A stretch of 11,894 nt of DNA. It comes from Anaerolineae bacterium. Its GTDB lineage: Bacteria; Chloroflexota; Anaerolineae; Promineifilales; Promineifilaceae. The stretch covers positions 1 to 11,894 of the forward strand of contig JANQGC010000069.1 of the NCBI GenBank assembly GCA_028277515.1, in the 5' to 3' direction. This document shows, one piece after another, positions 4,023 through 11,578 of the stretch. Below the pieces are notes generated by a model that had not been told where the DNA came from, did no database searches, and saw nothing but the letters and a program-made list of their open reading frames with translations. Each line of letters begins with the position of its first letter. Position 1 is the stretch's first letter. A program made the position numbers and the translations under genes.

Positions 4023-6626
4023 TCAGGGTCCTGGATAGGGATCGAGCCGCGCAACGAAATCTTGCTGCCCACTACTGGGTGGGAGGATGAGTGTGCGCTC
4101 GGCCGGTTCGAAAATATAGCCTGCTCGCTCAGGCCTGATTGTGTAGGTGCCCGGTGTAAGATCACGAATGCCATACAGTCCCCTTGCACCGCTTGTTGTC
4201 TGAGCCACACCGACCAGGTTTATGGTTACATTTGGCACACCATTGCCGGCCTGGTCGATAATTCGGCCGCTGATGCCCAGGGGGGCATCGTTAAACACGG
4301 TTGGCAGGAAAAAGAGATTTTCTGAACTTGGAGTGGGGGTGGCTGTAGGTACGGCCGTTGCAGTTGCTGTAGCGGTAGGGGTTGCCGTGACCGTTCCTGT
4401 CGCTGTTGCGCTTGCTGTCATGGTAGGGATTACTGTCGGACTACTTGTTTCTGTAGGTGATGGTGTTGGGCTAGGAGAAGATGTTGCTGTCGGTGTGAAT
4501 GAAGGCGTTGCTGTCGCTGTTGGTATTTGAGTTTGTGTAGCGGTAGCTGTAAAGGTTGGGGAGACGGTATTGGTTGCCGTAGACGTTGGACTTGCTGACG
4601 CAGTAGGCGTTGCTGTTGCTGTTGGCTGCTGTGTTTCTGTTGCCGTGGGTGATGGTGTTGCTGTCGTACCGGTGTACAAACTATCGACAATGCCATTAAG
4701 AACGTTGCTGTCTATTCGTATGGAGGTTCCGCCCCAGCTTTCAAAATGATCCCCGGCATACTGGCGAATGCGCTGCTGGTCCGGCCATAGAGCATTATCC
4801 AGGCAAAGTAAATTCCAGACTGATGCATTGCTGTTATAGAAACTATAAGCCCAATAGGCGGCCCAGATGGCATCCGGCGGGTTATCAATCGTTGCGAAGT
4901 CGCTAAAAAAAGAACCGCAGGTTGCCCCATATAGACCGGCCGTGCTGCCATTATCCCGCAAGCCTTTTGACCAGCCGGAGACAAACGATTGGGCTGCATT
5001 GCGGCAGGTGGATGATGAGGATAAATTAAAAGCCTCTAAATCATAATAAATGACTGCTCCAGAACCGTCCGGTGCGGCGAGATCCAGCTCTACTGCTTTG
5101 GCCAATGCCGCTTCTGCCTCATCTAAGCCCTGTTGGTAAGCGGTAGTCGTATTATTGCTAATTTTCCTACCCCCACAACTGCTGGAACAGCTTGATTGTG
5201 GCCCGACCCAGGTCGGGATAAATTTCCAGCCCTGATCTTCAATTTGGACTAGATTTTCAGGAGTCAGACCGCTGTTAGAACAGAAGCGGCAGGAACCGCC
5301 GATATATAGATTAACGGCTTCGTATGGACTGCCGGCCATCCAATTCTCCAGTTGATTGACGGTGGGGATCTCACAGGTATCAAATCCCTGGCCAACAAAT
5401 GGAGAGGTGCCGGCCTCTGCCGCCGGAACAGATGGTTTCTCCCACTCCTTTTCAATAGACTCGACGGGCAGCTCCTGGGGGGCCGCCATTAATGTCCAAC
5501 TCAAGCCGCCATCGGCCGTCTTATACAATTGGATGATTTGCTCACAATCCTCCTTTTGGCGACAGTGACCATCCAGGCGCAGTCCCCAGCCAATGGCCGC
5601 AGTGGCCATTGAATAGGCTTGAAAATGGGGCGCTTGCACAATTTGTGAGCCAAGTGCCTGTCCTTGAAGGGTATCTGTTGCCCATTCCTTGCCTGGGACG
5701 GTGATCAGGGTTTTTGTTTGGATCTGAACAACAGGCACAGCCTGGCCAAATTCCAGATCAAAGCGCTTCTGGTCCACGTGTTGCCAATTTTGGCCTAAAT
5801 CAAAGGATTGGTACCTGCGCAGCAGCGTTTGTTCCCCTTCTGAAATAAGCGCGGAAAGGATCAGACGGCCGTCGTCTGACAACGACGGCAGTGTGAATTG
5901 GTGGCGGTCATTTTCTTCCAGGTTGGACAATTGCAACTGCTGCCAGGATGATCCGCCATCGGCCGTCTGGTAAAGGCGATCATCAAGGGGTCCGGCCAAC
6001 ATCCAGCCCAGCACTGGCGATATAAAATGTACGGGATTGCCGGAAACAGCCTGCCGCTTGACCCAGGTTTTACCGCCATCGGCCGTGCTGAATAAAAGCC
6101 CCGAATTGAAATTGCTGCTGGATTGCAGTTTAACAACCAGCCAGCCATGCGTATTATTCAAGAAAAAGAGATGGGCATCAGATGGGAGGTTTATTCCAGC
6201 ACTATCTTCAAGAAGCTGTGCCGGCCATGTCCACGTTTTTCCACCGTCAGTAGTATGGGCGATTGAGATGGAAGGCTTACCCTCTGTACTGAGCGTGCCG
6301 GCTGCTAACCAGCCTTCATTCTCGTTTATAAAATGAGTCGAAAGAATTTGCCGCAGTCCGAGATTTGCTGGTGTTCGGTTTTCCCAGGCAGTGCCGCCAT
6401 CGGCCGTCCAAAACAGCCGGCCATTCATTAACAGCCAACCGCTCTCAGCAGAGATAGGCTTAAAATCCTGCGGAACTGCCTGCAACTTTTGTGATGGCGG
6501 CACCGTATCCTGGGCCGGTAAATTTTGCACAGCTAATATGGATAGCAACAGGGCAATCGATAACAATATCAGAGGTTTCTTTCCATATGAGTGAAGAATC
6601 CTGGTTTTTGATAGTAAGTCGAACAA
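4023..6626 (-). CDS. Exported multidomain protein: Ycf48/BNR-like propeller, DUF1906 (Rv2525c-like) domain, Thr/Pro linker, C-terminal regulatory-like domain
   Basis: An 867-residue secreted or surface protein. Residues 1-39 are a signal peptide (KK at 16-17, hydrophobic 18-34, cleavage near LPAQD). Residues 45-390 hold beta-propeller blades marked by T(A/T)DGG-x-x-W motifs at about 74, 125, 181, 221 and 370, as in Ycf48/BNR proteins. Residues 412-650 resemble the DUF1906/Rv2525c glycoside-hydrolase-like domain: GFDTCEIPTV at the start, YYDLEAF with Asp529 and Glu531 like the DxE of GH25 enzymes, and QYAGDHFE near the end; several Cys could form disulfides. Residues 653-768 are Thr/Pro/Ala/Ser-rich, then FFLPTVF, then a carboxypeptidase-regulatory-like beta-sandwich (783-860). 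The start is TTG at 6624-6626 with AAAGG eight nt upstream; no ATG occurs in frame before residue 67, after the signal peptide. A cell-wall or glycan role is inferred; enzymatic activity is not shown. Confidence 0.85.
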   Translation of the reverse strand: MFDLLSKTRILHSYGKKPLILLSIALLLSILAVQNLPAQDTVPPSQKLQAVPQDFKPISAESGWLLMNGRLFWTADGGTAWENRTPANLGLRQILSTHFINENEGWLAAGTLSTEGKPSISIAHTTDGGKTWTWPAQLLEDSAGINLPSDAHLFFLNNTHGWLVVKLQSSSNFNSGLLFSTADGGKTWVKRQAVSGNPVHFISPVLGWMLAGPLDDRLYQTADGGSSWQQLQLSNLEENDRHQFTLPSLSDDGRLILSALISEGEQTLLRRYQSFDLGQNWQHVDQKRFDLEFGQAVPVVQIQTKTLITVPGKEWATDTLQGQALGSQIVQAPHFQAYSMATAAIGWGLRLDGHCRQKEDCEQIIQLYKTADGGLSWTLMAAPQELPVESIEKEWEKPSVPAAEAGTSPFVGQGFDTCEIPTVNQLENWMAGSPYEAVNLYIGGSCRFCSNSGLTPENLVQIEDQGWKFIPTWVGPQSSCSSSCGGRKISNNTTTAYQQGLDEAEAALAKAVELDLAAPDGSGAVIYYDLEAFNLSSSSTCRNAAQSFVSGWSKGLRDNGSTAGLYGATCGSFFSDFATIDNPPDAIWAAYWAYSFYNSNASVWNLLCLDNALWPDQQRIRQYAGDHFESWGGTSIRIDSNVLNGIVDSLYTGTTATPSPTATETQQPTATATPTASASPTSTATNTVSPTFTATATQTQIPTATATPSFTPTATSSPSPTPSPTETSSPTVIPTMTASATATGTVTATPTATATATAVPTATPTPSSENLFFLPTVFNDAPLGISGRIIDQAGNGVPNVTINLVGVAQTTSGARGLYGIRDLTPGTYTIRPERAGYIFEPAERTLILPPSSGQQDFVARLDPYPGP
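4323..4670 (-). repeat. Low-complexity Thr/Pro/Ala/Ser coding tract
   Basis: About 116 codons (residues 653-768 of the exported protein) are built from degenerate ACN-GCN and CCN units, read on the plus strand as reiterated GTTGCTGT-like words. Because the tract is compositionally biased, stop codons are rare and other frames on both strands also stay open across it; those are by-products. Such linkers are usually extended, possibly glycosylated, and vary in length between relatives. Confidence 0.85.
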
Positions 6627-6694
6627 AACTGTTACCTTTTTCTGGCCTCTAACTCGTTGTTATGTGAGTTTCTACTATCTGCTGCTAATGACAT

Positions 6695-6808
6695 TGTAGC
6701 GCGAGCTTTCCAGCTTGCAGCTGAAACAACCTGGAAAGGTTGTTCTACAGCAACGCGAGCTTTCCGGCTTGTGGCTGAAACAACCTGAAAAGGTTGTTCT
6801 ACAGCAGC
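6695..6808 (+). repeat. Two 54-bp tandem repeats with paired hairpins
   Basis: Units 6701-6754 and 6755-6808 are identical at 49 of 54 positions. Each contains hairpin A (in unit 1 GCGAGCT-TTCC-AGCTTGC, 6701-6718) and hairpin B, a perfect 8-bp stem AACAACCT/AGGTTGTT with a GGAA loop in unit 1 (6725-6744) and GAAA in unit 2. Around unit 1, TGTAG (6695-6699) pairs with CTACA (6745-6749), closing a three-way-junction-like fold. Differences between units in hairpin A keep pairing as G-U only if plus-strand RNA forms. It resembles a dispersed intergenic repeat, but other copies cannot be checked here. Confidence 0.8.
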
Positions 6809-7076
6809 GCAAAGTGCCTGTGGTTTTTGTGAGAAGTCATTCGCTCATAGAACATCGCTCGTGATATGAAATTTCTTGAAATGAGATTGAAGAAAGTGCC
6901 GTTAATAGTAACGAGCAGTTAATATTTCAAATCAGCTGGTGCAAGAATCTATGTGAATCGCGTTGCTTGGATAACAGCCGGGATGCGAGGTAAGCTAAAT
7001 TGATGGCTTATTGATTGATGACGATTATGAAATACTTGGGTTTAAATGACCGGTTGTTTGGATGAAGAATACGGAT

Positions 7077-7110
7077 GCGATCAATCCACCTATTGTGAAG
7101 GGTTGATCGC
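7077..7110 (+). repeat. 11-bp stem-loop in the non-coding interval
   Basis: GCGATCAATCC (7077-7087) and GGGTTGATCGC (7100-7110) pair over 11 positions with one G-U in plus-strand RNA and a 12-nt loop. No T tract follows on either strand, so it is unlikely to be an intrinsic terminator. Role unknown. Confidence 0.45.
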
Positions 7111-7377
7111 TGAATTGCAAGTGAAAATTCCGTTGATTTTCATCTATGGGAGATACCATTCATTTATTCGCGCAGGCCGTGGCTCCCGATTGCCTGCTGC
7201 CATAAACAATAAAACGCAAAGAGGCCGGCACTTTTCAAAGCTGACGGCCATCCAGGTTTTACGCAAGCCAGTTTGGCCGTTGAGGCAACTCCGGATTTAT
7301 ATCACAATATCGCTCGGTCATAGCAGTAGGTTTGCCCGGCCGCCGGCTTGAAAAAATGGCGATTAAATGTTGCCTTC

Positions 7378-8835
7378 TCATAAACCCAGCTTGCCAGGAT
7401 TCATGATACCCGCCGGATCGAGAGCTGTCTTGATTTTCTGCAACACCTGAAAGCTGCTGCCTAACCCTGCGGGGATGTAAGGTAAACGGGCTAACCCGGA
7501 GCCGTGATGGTGGGAAATGGCGGCACCGTTCTTCAAGCAAATGCGCATTGCTACATCCCATATCTCCAAAAGATTTGCCTCGGCCGTTGCGTCATCACTA
7601 TCTTTGCCGAGCAGAATGATGTACAGGGATGTTCCTTGTGGATACACGTGTGAAAAATGGCCTAAAACCTCGTCGGCATAGGATGCTAAAGCATCCTTCA
7701 ATTCGTAGTAAGTGTCTAATATACCATCCCAAAAGTGGGCTATTTCAATCGTTTCTGCCAAACCGCCAGGTTCAGCCAGTAAATTTTCGACCGTGGAAAA
7801 GTCAAAACGACGAGCCATCCAGGCTTCTACAGGGTCGGAACCTATTTGCATCCCACCCTCCGAAGCACATAAATCCATTGCGGCCTTGTACTCAGCCAGG
7901 GCAACAGCTTCAACACCTTCAAAACCAAGGAACATAACACATTTAGCAAAAGTGGTATCTTGCATGGCGTGGCGTGCTTCGGCATGGTCATAAAATCGCA
8001 CTAAAAAGGGTCGAAGCCCCAGCCGCATCATTTGCCGCATGACGCTTACCCCGGCAGGAACATTTTCAAAAGTTATGGCTTCTAAAATCCGGTAATCTAC
8101 GATTGGGAAAATCTTGAGGGTCACATCGGTGATAATGCTCGTCGTACCTTCTGCGCCCAGAAAAACGTGGCGCAAGTCTGGACCGACAGCCGCCCGTGGT
8201 GCGTTCATCGTCTCCACAATTTCGCCGGTCGGAAGCACAACGGTAAAAGCGACTACCAGATCTTCAATGCCGCCATAGCGAGAAGAGAACTGGCCCATAG
8301 CCCTGGTTGCTATCCAACCTCCGGCCGTCGATCGATCCAATGATTGCGGAGAATGATTCAGGGTATAGCCCCGGTTATTCAAATCTTTTTCTAGCTCGTA
8401 ACCAATTTTGCCTGCCTGTACTTTGACAATTAATGATGTTTCATCCAGGGCAATCACACGGTTCATGTGCATGGTATCGAGCATGATCCCGCCTTTTAAG
8501 GCCAGCGGCTGTCCGGTTACACTGGAGCCTGCGCCCCAAGGGGTGACGGGCACGTTGTTAGCATTCGCCCATTGTAAGATTTTGCTCACTTGTTCAGCGG
8601 TGTGAGCCTGGACGACAACATCGGGAACGAACGGCCGTTTGCCTTGATTCTTCCATTTGACGCTCACCGGCCAGGCATCATAACTGTAAGCCGCAATCGT
8701 CTCCTGGTCAGTCAACACAGCAGCTGGACCCAGGTTAGATTTTAGATCTTCAAGCCAGCTTAAATCTTCGGCCATCTTTCCATTGCTAGCGGCCTCGGCG
8801 ATATATTCTTTAAGGCTGCCGGGCATTTTATTCAT
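7378..8835 (-). CDS. FAD-binding oxidoreductase, GlcD/alkyldihydroxyacetone-phosphate synthase-like
   Basis: A 485-residue flavoprotein of the VAO/PCMH superfamily (COG0277), the group of glycolate and D-lactate oxidase subunits and AGPS. The FAD domain shows VPDVVVQAHTAEQVSKIL (70-87), the loop PWGAGSSVTG (99-108), DRSTAGGWIATRA (167-179) and GAEGTTSIIT (227-236). The C-terminal cap contains SHVYPQGTSLYI (395-406) and SHHHGSG (441-447) and ends DPAGIMNPGKLG. The His-rich loop and the Tyr in the cap match alkyldihydroxyacetone-phosphate synthases better than classical GlcD, but function in ether-lipid synthesis is unproven; oxidation of a 2-hydroxy acid or sugar derivative is equally possible. 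Start ATG (8833-8835) has AAGGAG seven nt upstream and overlaps the dehydrogenase stop by 8 nt, implying translational coupling in the sugar operon. It is the last gene of that operon. Confidence 0.87.
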   Translation of the reverse strand: MNKMPGSLKEYIAEAASNGKMAEDLSWLEDLKSNLGPAAVLTDQETIAAYSYDAWPVSVKWKNQGKRPFVPDVVVQAHTAEQVSKILQWANANNVPVTPWGAGSSVTGQPLALKGGIMLDTMHMNRVIALDETSLIVKVQAGKIGYELEKDLNNRGYTLNHSPQSLDRSTAGGWIATRAMGQFSSRYGGIEDLVVAFTVVLPTGEIVETMNAPRAAVGPDLRHVFLGAEGTTSIITDVTLKIFPIVDYRILEAITFENVPAGVSVMRQMMRLGLRPFLVRFYDHAEARHAMQDTTFAKCVMFLGFEGVEAVALAEYKAAMDLCASEGGMQIGSDPVEAWMARRFDFSTVENLLAEPGGLAETIEIAHFWDGILDTYYELKDALASYADEVLGHFSHVYPQGTSLYIILLGKDSDDATAEANLLEIWDVAMRICLKNGAAISHHHGSGLARLPYIPAGLGSSFQVLQKIKTALDPAGIMNPGKLGL

Positions 8836-9892
8836 GGTCGTCTCCTTGTTCGATTCCTTCCGGAAATAGCATGATTTTTAGGTGAGTCAGTTTGCGGGCG
8901 CCTATTTGAGCAAAAATGTCAGGCGTCTCAGCCAGCGAACGCCGGTGAGAGATCATGGGTTCCATGTCCAATCTGCCATCCAACAAAGCCTCTACTGTGT
9001 CAGTCCATTCATGTCCGGGAAATGGAGCCGAATAAGACATATGAGATCCAATGATACTCAATTCACGACGCATCAAATTTTCAATAAAGGATAGGGGCAA
9101 TGACTTATCCAGCGGCTGGTTGCCGGCAAGTATCACTCTGCCGCGCGGGCGTGTAACGGGGATGGTTTGCTCCAATGTTTGTGGAACGCCGGCCGCTTCC
9201 AGCGTAATGGCTACGCCGTTACCGACCAATTTGCGTACTTCGGCACCGATGTCGGTATGAAGGGGATTCAAGGCCACATGGGAACCCAGTTCGCGCGCTA
9301 TGGCCAGATTCTCGTCAGAAATATCAACTGAGATGATGAGATCAGCCCCCAAAATACGAAGCCATTGCACAACCATTAAACCAATCGAACCGGCACCGAA
9401 GACAAGGGCTGTTTCACCCGCCTGAAACCCACCAAGGGACAGCATATGCCGGGCCACTGTTGAGGGTTCGATCAGAGCGACATGCTCAAAGGGCAGAGCG
9501 TCCGATACGATGAAAGCGTTGCGGTGCGGTAATACCAGGTAATCGGCAAAGCCGCCGGCCTCGCGCGAACCGATGAAGGAATAGTTTGGGCAGGCTGAGT
9601 AAAGCCCTCGGCGGCACTGCGTACATTGAAAACAAGGTACGAGGGGAATGACTGAGGCGTGCCGACCAATCAGATCGTCGCTGACGCCATCGCCAACGCT
9701 GTCAATGATTCCGGCGCATTCATGACCTAAAATTAAAGGATATAAGCGATGGCCGGACACATACCGTTTTATATCCGATCCGCAAATTGATACGGACTGA
9801 ACGCGCAAGCGTACATCGCCCGGTTTTGGCACAGGTGCCGGCACTTCCTGGTAGGTGACAAGCCCCTGATTTTCTAAGATAGCTGCCTTCAT
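8828..9892 (-). CDS. Zinc-dependent medium-chain dehydrogenase, GatD/sorbitol dehydrogenase-like
   Basis: A 354-residue MDR-family enzyme that should oxidise a polyol or polyol phosphate to the ketose form with NAD(P)+. Catalytic zinc ligands are Cys37 (ICGSD), His57-Glu58 (GHE) and Glu142 (IEP). The structural zinc is bound by Cys87, 90, 93 and 101. The nucleotide-binding loop is GAGSIG (166-171), and Asp190 at the end of the next strand favours NAD+. CRRGLYSACPNYSFIGSRE, GGFADYLVL and the C-terminal IGSHMSYSAPFPGHEW closely recall E. coli galactitol-1-phosphate 5-dehydrogenase, so a phosphorylated polyol is a reasonable substrate. The ATG overlaps the kinase TGA as ATGA (9889-9892), with GGAGA upstream. 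The substrate is inferred from similarity and neighbours, not certain. Confidence 0.92.
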   Translation of the reverse strand: MKAAILENQGLVTYQEVPAPVPKPGDVRLRVQSVSICGSDIKRYVSGHRLYPLILGHECAGIIDSVGDGVSDDLIGRHASVIPLVPCFQCTQCRRGLYSACPNYSFIGSREAGGFADYLVLPHRNAFIVSDALPFEHVALIEPSTVARHMLSLGGFQAGETALVFGAGSIGLMVVQWLRILGADLIISVDISDENLAIARELGSHVALNPLHTDIGAEVRKLVGNGVAITLEAAGVPQTLEQTIPVTRPRGRVILAGNQPLDKSLPLSFIENLMRRELSIIGSHMSYSAPFPGHEWTDTVEALLDGRLDMEPMISHRRSLAETPDIFAQIGARKLTHLKIMLFPEGIEQGDDHE

Positions 9893-11436
9893 GGGATAAT
9901 TCTCCGAATTCGGTCCAATTCGACAAAGTCATCCATTAATTTCCTGGAGACGCTGCGATACACCTGGAACAATTCTTGATAAATGGTATGGTTTTGTAAA
10001 GATGGTTCGAAGGTTCGTCGATTGGGTAAGAGTGTATTAATACAATCACCGATGTCGCCTGTCAGACCAACAGCATGGGCGGTTAAGGCGAAAAGCCCAA
10101 GACCGTGTCCACCCTCAACACCATCGGCGCGCTGGGCGACAACGAACGGCCGTCCGTATATGTCAGCTTTAATCTGACACCAGACGGCGCTTTTCGTGGC
10201 TCCGCCGGAACCTAAAAATTCATTGATGACGACGCCATGTTTCTCGGCAATTAGCAGATTGTCATAAACGGCAAATGCGCAGCCTTCCATGATCGCGCGC
10301 AGCATGTCGGCGCGGCTGTTCTCATAAGAAAGACCAAAGAAAACACCGCGAGCAACACTGCTCCATAGCGGTGACCGTTCTCCGGCCATATAGGGTAGGA
10401 AGATTAGACCATTGGCCCCCGGTTTGGCCTGGCCGGCTTGCAAACTTAAAAGTGCAAAAGGGTTTTCTTGGAGGATTTTGGCTGCGGCCGTTTCCGTGTG
10501 TCCCAAATGATTGAGAAACCAGCCGAGCGAGCCGCCACCGACAGTGCCGGCCGCCAACAAATATCGCCCTGGGAGTACGTAGGGGGAGAAGATTAATCGT
10601 GGCTCGACAACAACCTTATCCAGGTTGATACCTACACCGCCTGCCTGACCTCCCTGTTCGTTGGTTTGTCCTAATCGCGTGACACCGGCGCCCAAGGCTC
10701 CGGCTGCCGCATCCAGGCAGCCGGCAATAACGGGGATGCCGGGCTGCAAGCCAATTTCCTGTGCGGTCCGGGCGCTTACAGTTCCCACCACCTCTGTCGT
10801 TGAACACAATCGTGGCAGTTTTTGCAGCGGCACGCCTATTCTGTCGGCCGCTTCGGCATCCCAACATTTGTTTCTGATGTCAAAGAAGTGATATCCGTAG
10901 GCTTGTGTGTAATCACAAGTGAACTCACCGGTGAATCGAGCCACAATAAATCCGACGGTATCAAGGAACTTATAAGTTGCCTCAAATATGCCCGGTTGAT
11001 GTTTTTGTAACCAGATCAGTTTCGGGGTGATGTAATTGGGTTTGATAGGGTTGGCTGCCAGGTGGACAAGTTGGTCCGCGGTTGGGAGATTGTTTAACCA
11101 GGTTGATTCCTCTTCAGCTCGCTGGTCCAGCCAGATCATCGCGGGCGTTAAGGGCTTCGCATCCCGGTCCGTTGGGATGCAGGTCCAACCCATACCGTCA
11201 ATTCCAATTCCGGCGATATGGCCGGGATGGATGCCTGCCCGTGTGGTAACCTGGCGAACGGTGCTGACGACGGCCTGCCACCATACTTCAGCGTCAATTT
11301 CAACCCAGTGGGGACGGGGGCGATGAAGTCTGTATGTAGATGAGGCCTCAGCCAGTGCCTGGCCTTGTTGATCCCAAACGGCCGTTTTTACACTGGAGGT
11401 ACCGATATCAACCGTTAAAATAACGCTATGGGCCAT
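9889..11436 (-). CDS. FGGY-family carbohydrate kinase, xylulokinase-like
   Basis: A 515-residue ATP-dependent sugar or polyol kinase, close in length to xylulokinases. The N-terminal phosphate loop is VDIGTSSVK (9-17); GIDGMGW and AMIWLDQRAEEE (99-110) are typical substrate-side segments. Asp242 in GCLDAAAGALGAG is the expected catalytic base. The C-terminal half has PYMAGERSPLWSS (348-360), ARGVFFGLS, RAIMEGCAF and GSGGATKSAVWCQIKAD (409-425), the FGGY signature. The family includes kinases for xylulose, ribulose, erythritol and AI-2, and the exact substrate cannot be read from sequence. The ATG at 11434-11436 is preceded by an in-frame TGA and has no clear Shine-Dalgarno, so initiation may be weak. 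Its stop overlaps the dehydrogenase start by 4 nt. It follows an aldolase gene after a 142-nt gap with a hairpin. Confidence 0.92.
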   Translation of the reverse strand: MAHSVILTVDIGTSSVKTAVWDQQGQALAEASSTYRLHRPRPHWVEIDAEVWWQAVVSTVRQVTTRAGIHPGHIAGIGIDGMGWTCIPTDRDAKPLTPAMIWLDQRAEEESTWLNNLPTADQLVHLAANPIKPNYITPKLIWLQKHQPGIFEATYKFLDTVGFIVARFTGEFTCDYTQAYGYHFFDIRNKCWDAEAADRIGVPLQKLPRLCSTTEVVGTVSARTAQEIGLQPGIPVIAGCLDAAAGALGAGVTRLGQTNEQGGQAGGVGINLDKVVVEPRLIFSPYVLPGRYLLAAGTVGGGSLGWFLNHLGHTETAAAKILQENPFALLSLQAGQAKPGANGLIFLPYMAGERSPLWSSVARGVFFGLSYENSRADMLRAIMEGCAFAVYDNLLIAEKHGVVINEFLGSGGATKSAVWCQIKADIYGRPFVVAQRADGVEGGHGLGLFALTAHAVGLTGDIGDCINTLLPNRRTFEPSLQNHTIYQELFQVYRSVSRKLMDDFVELDRIRRIIP

Positions 11437-11504
11437 GATCGATCAATCTGGTTGGAGGCATAAAATTCTTGCAAACTGACAATTAGCTCTAGTAATCCGG
11501 TTCG

Positions 11505-11545
11505 TAATAGCGGCTTTAGCCGGTTGACTGCTAAAGCGATCACTA
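11505..11545 (-). repeat. Imperfect 16-bp hairpin between aldolase and kinase genes
   Basis: Minus-strand arms TAGTGATCGCTTTAGC (11530-11545) and GCTAAAGCCGCTATTA (11505-11520) pair at 14 of 16 positions, three of them G-U, around a 9-nt loop. The inner GCTTTAGC/GCTAAAGC is perfect. No T tract follows, so full termination is unlikely; RNA processing or differential expression of aldolase versus kinase is possible, or a dispersed intergenic repeat. Nearby CTTTCCAGC (11550-11558) also occurs in the 54-bp repeats, which hints at a shared repeat family. Confidence 0.55.
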
Positions 11546-11578
11546 CAAACTTTCCAGCAAACCTTGTTGGCCAGACGA

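Larger units (their letters stand above)
6627..7377. other. Non-coding interval of 751 bp
   Basis: This stretch separates the FAD oxidoreductase gene from the exported-protein gene. It holds the 54-bp tandem repeats (6695-6808) and the stem-loop at 7077-7110. A 101-codon plus-strand frame at 7046-7351 has no recognisable family features and no visible ribosome-binding site, and I do not call it a gene. I see no convincing sigma70 promoter close to the exported-protein start at 6626. No strong terminator follows the FAD gene; TTTTTT occurs 18-23 nt past its stop, but without a good stem. Confidence 0.6.

Noticed and set aside
4222..4530. Plus-strand Ala/Val/Gly-rich frame
   Set aside because: It is the reverse reading of the Thr/Pro tract in the exported protein, open only because of the biased repeat.
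6701..6808. CRISPR array
   Set aside because: The two 54-bp units abut with no unique spacers and differ at five positions; this is a tandem palindromic repeat.
7200..7245. GAGGCCGGCACTTTT region as a terminator for the FAD oxidoreductase gene
   Set aside because: The apparent AAAG/CTTT and GCC/GGC pairs leave no room for a loop and the arms are unequal; no stable hairpin forms.
7046..7351. 101-codon plus-strand open frame in the non-coding interval
   Set aside because: No Shine-Dalgarno, no recognisable motif, composition unlike the neighbours, opposite to all other genes, and it spans the 7077-7110 stem-loop.
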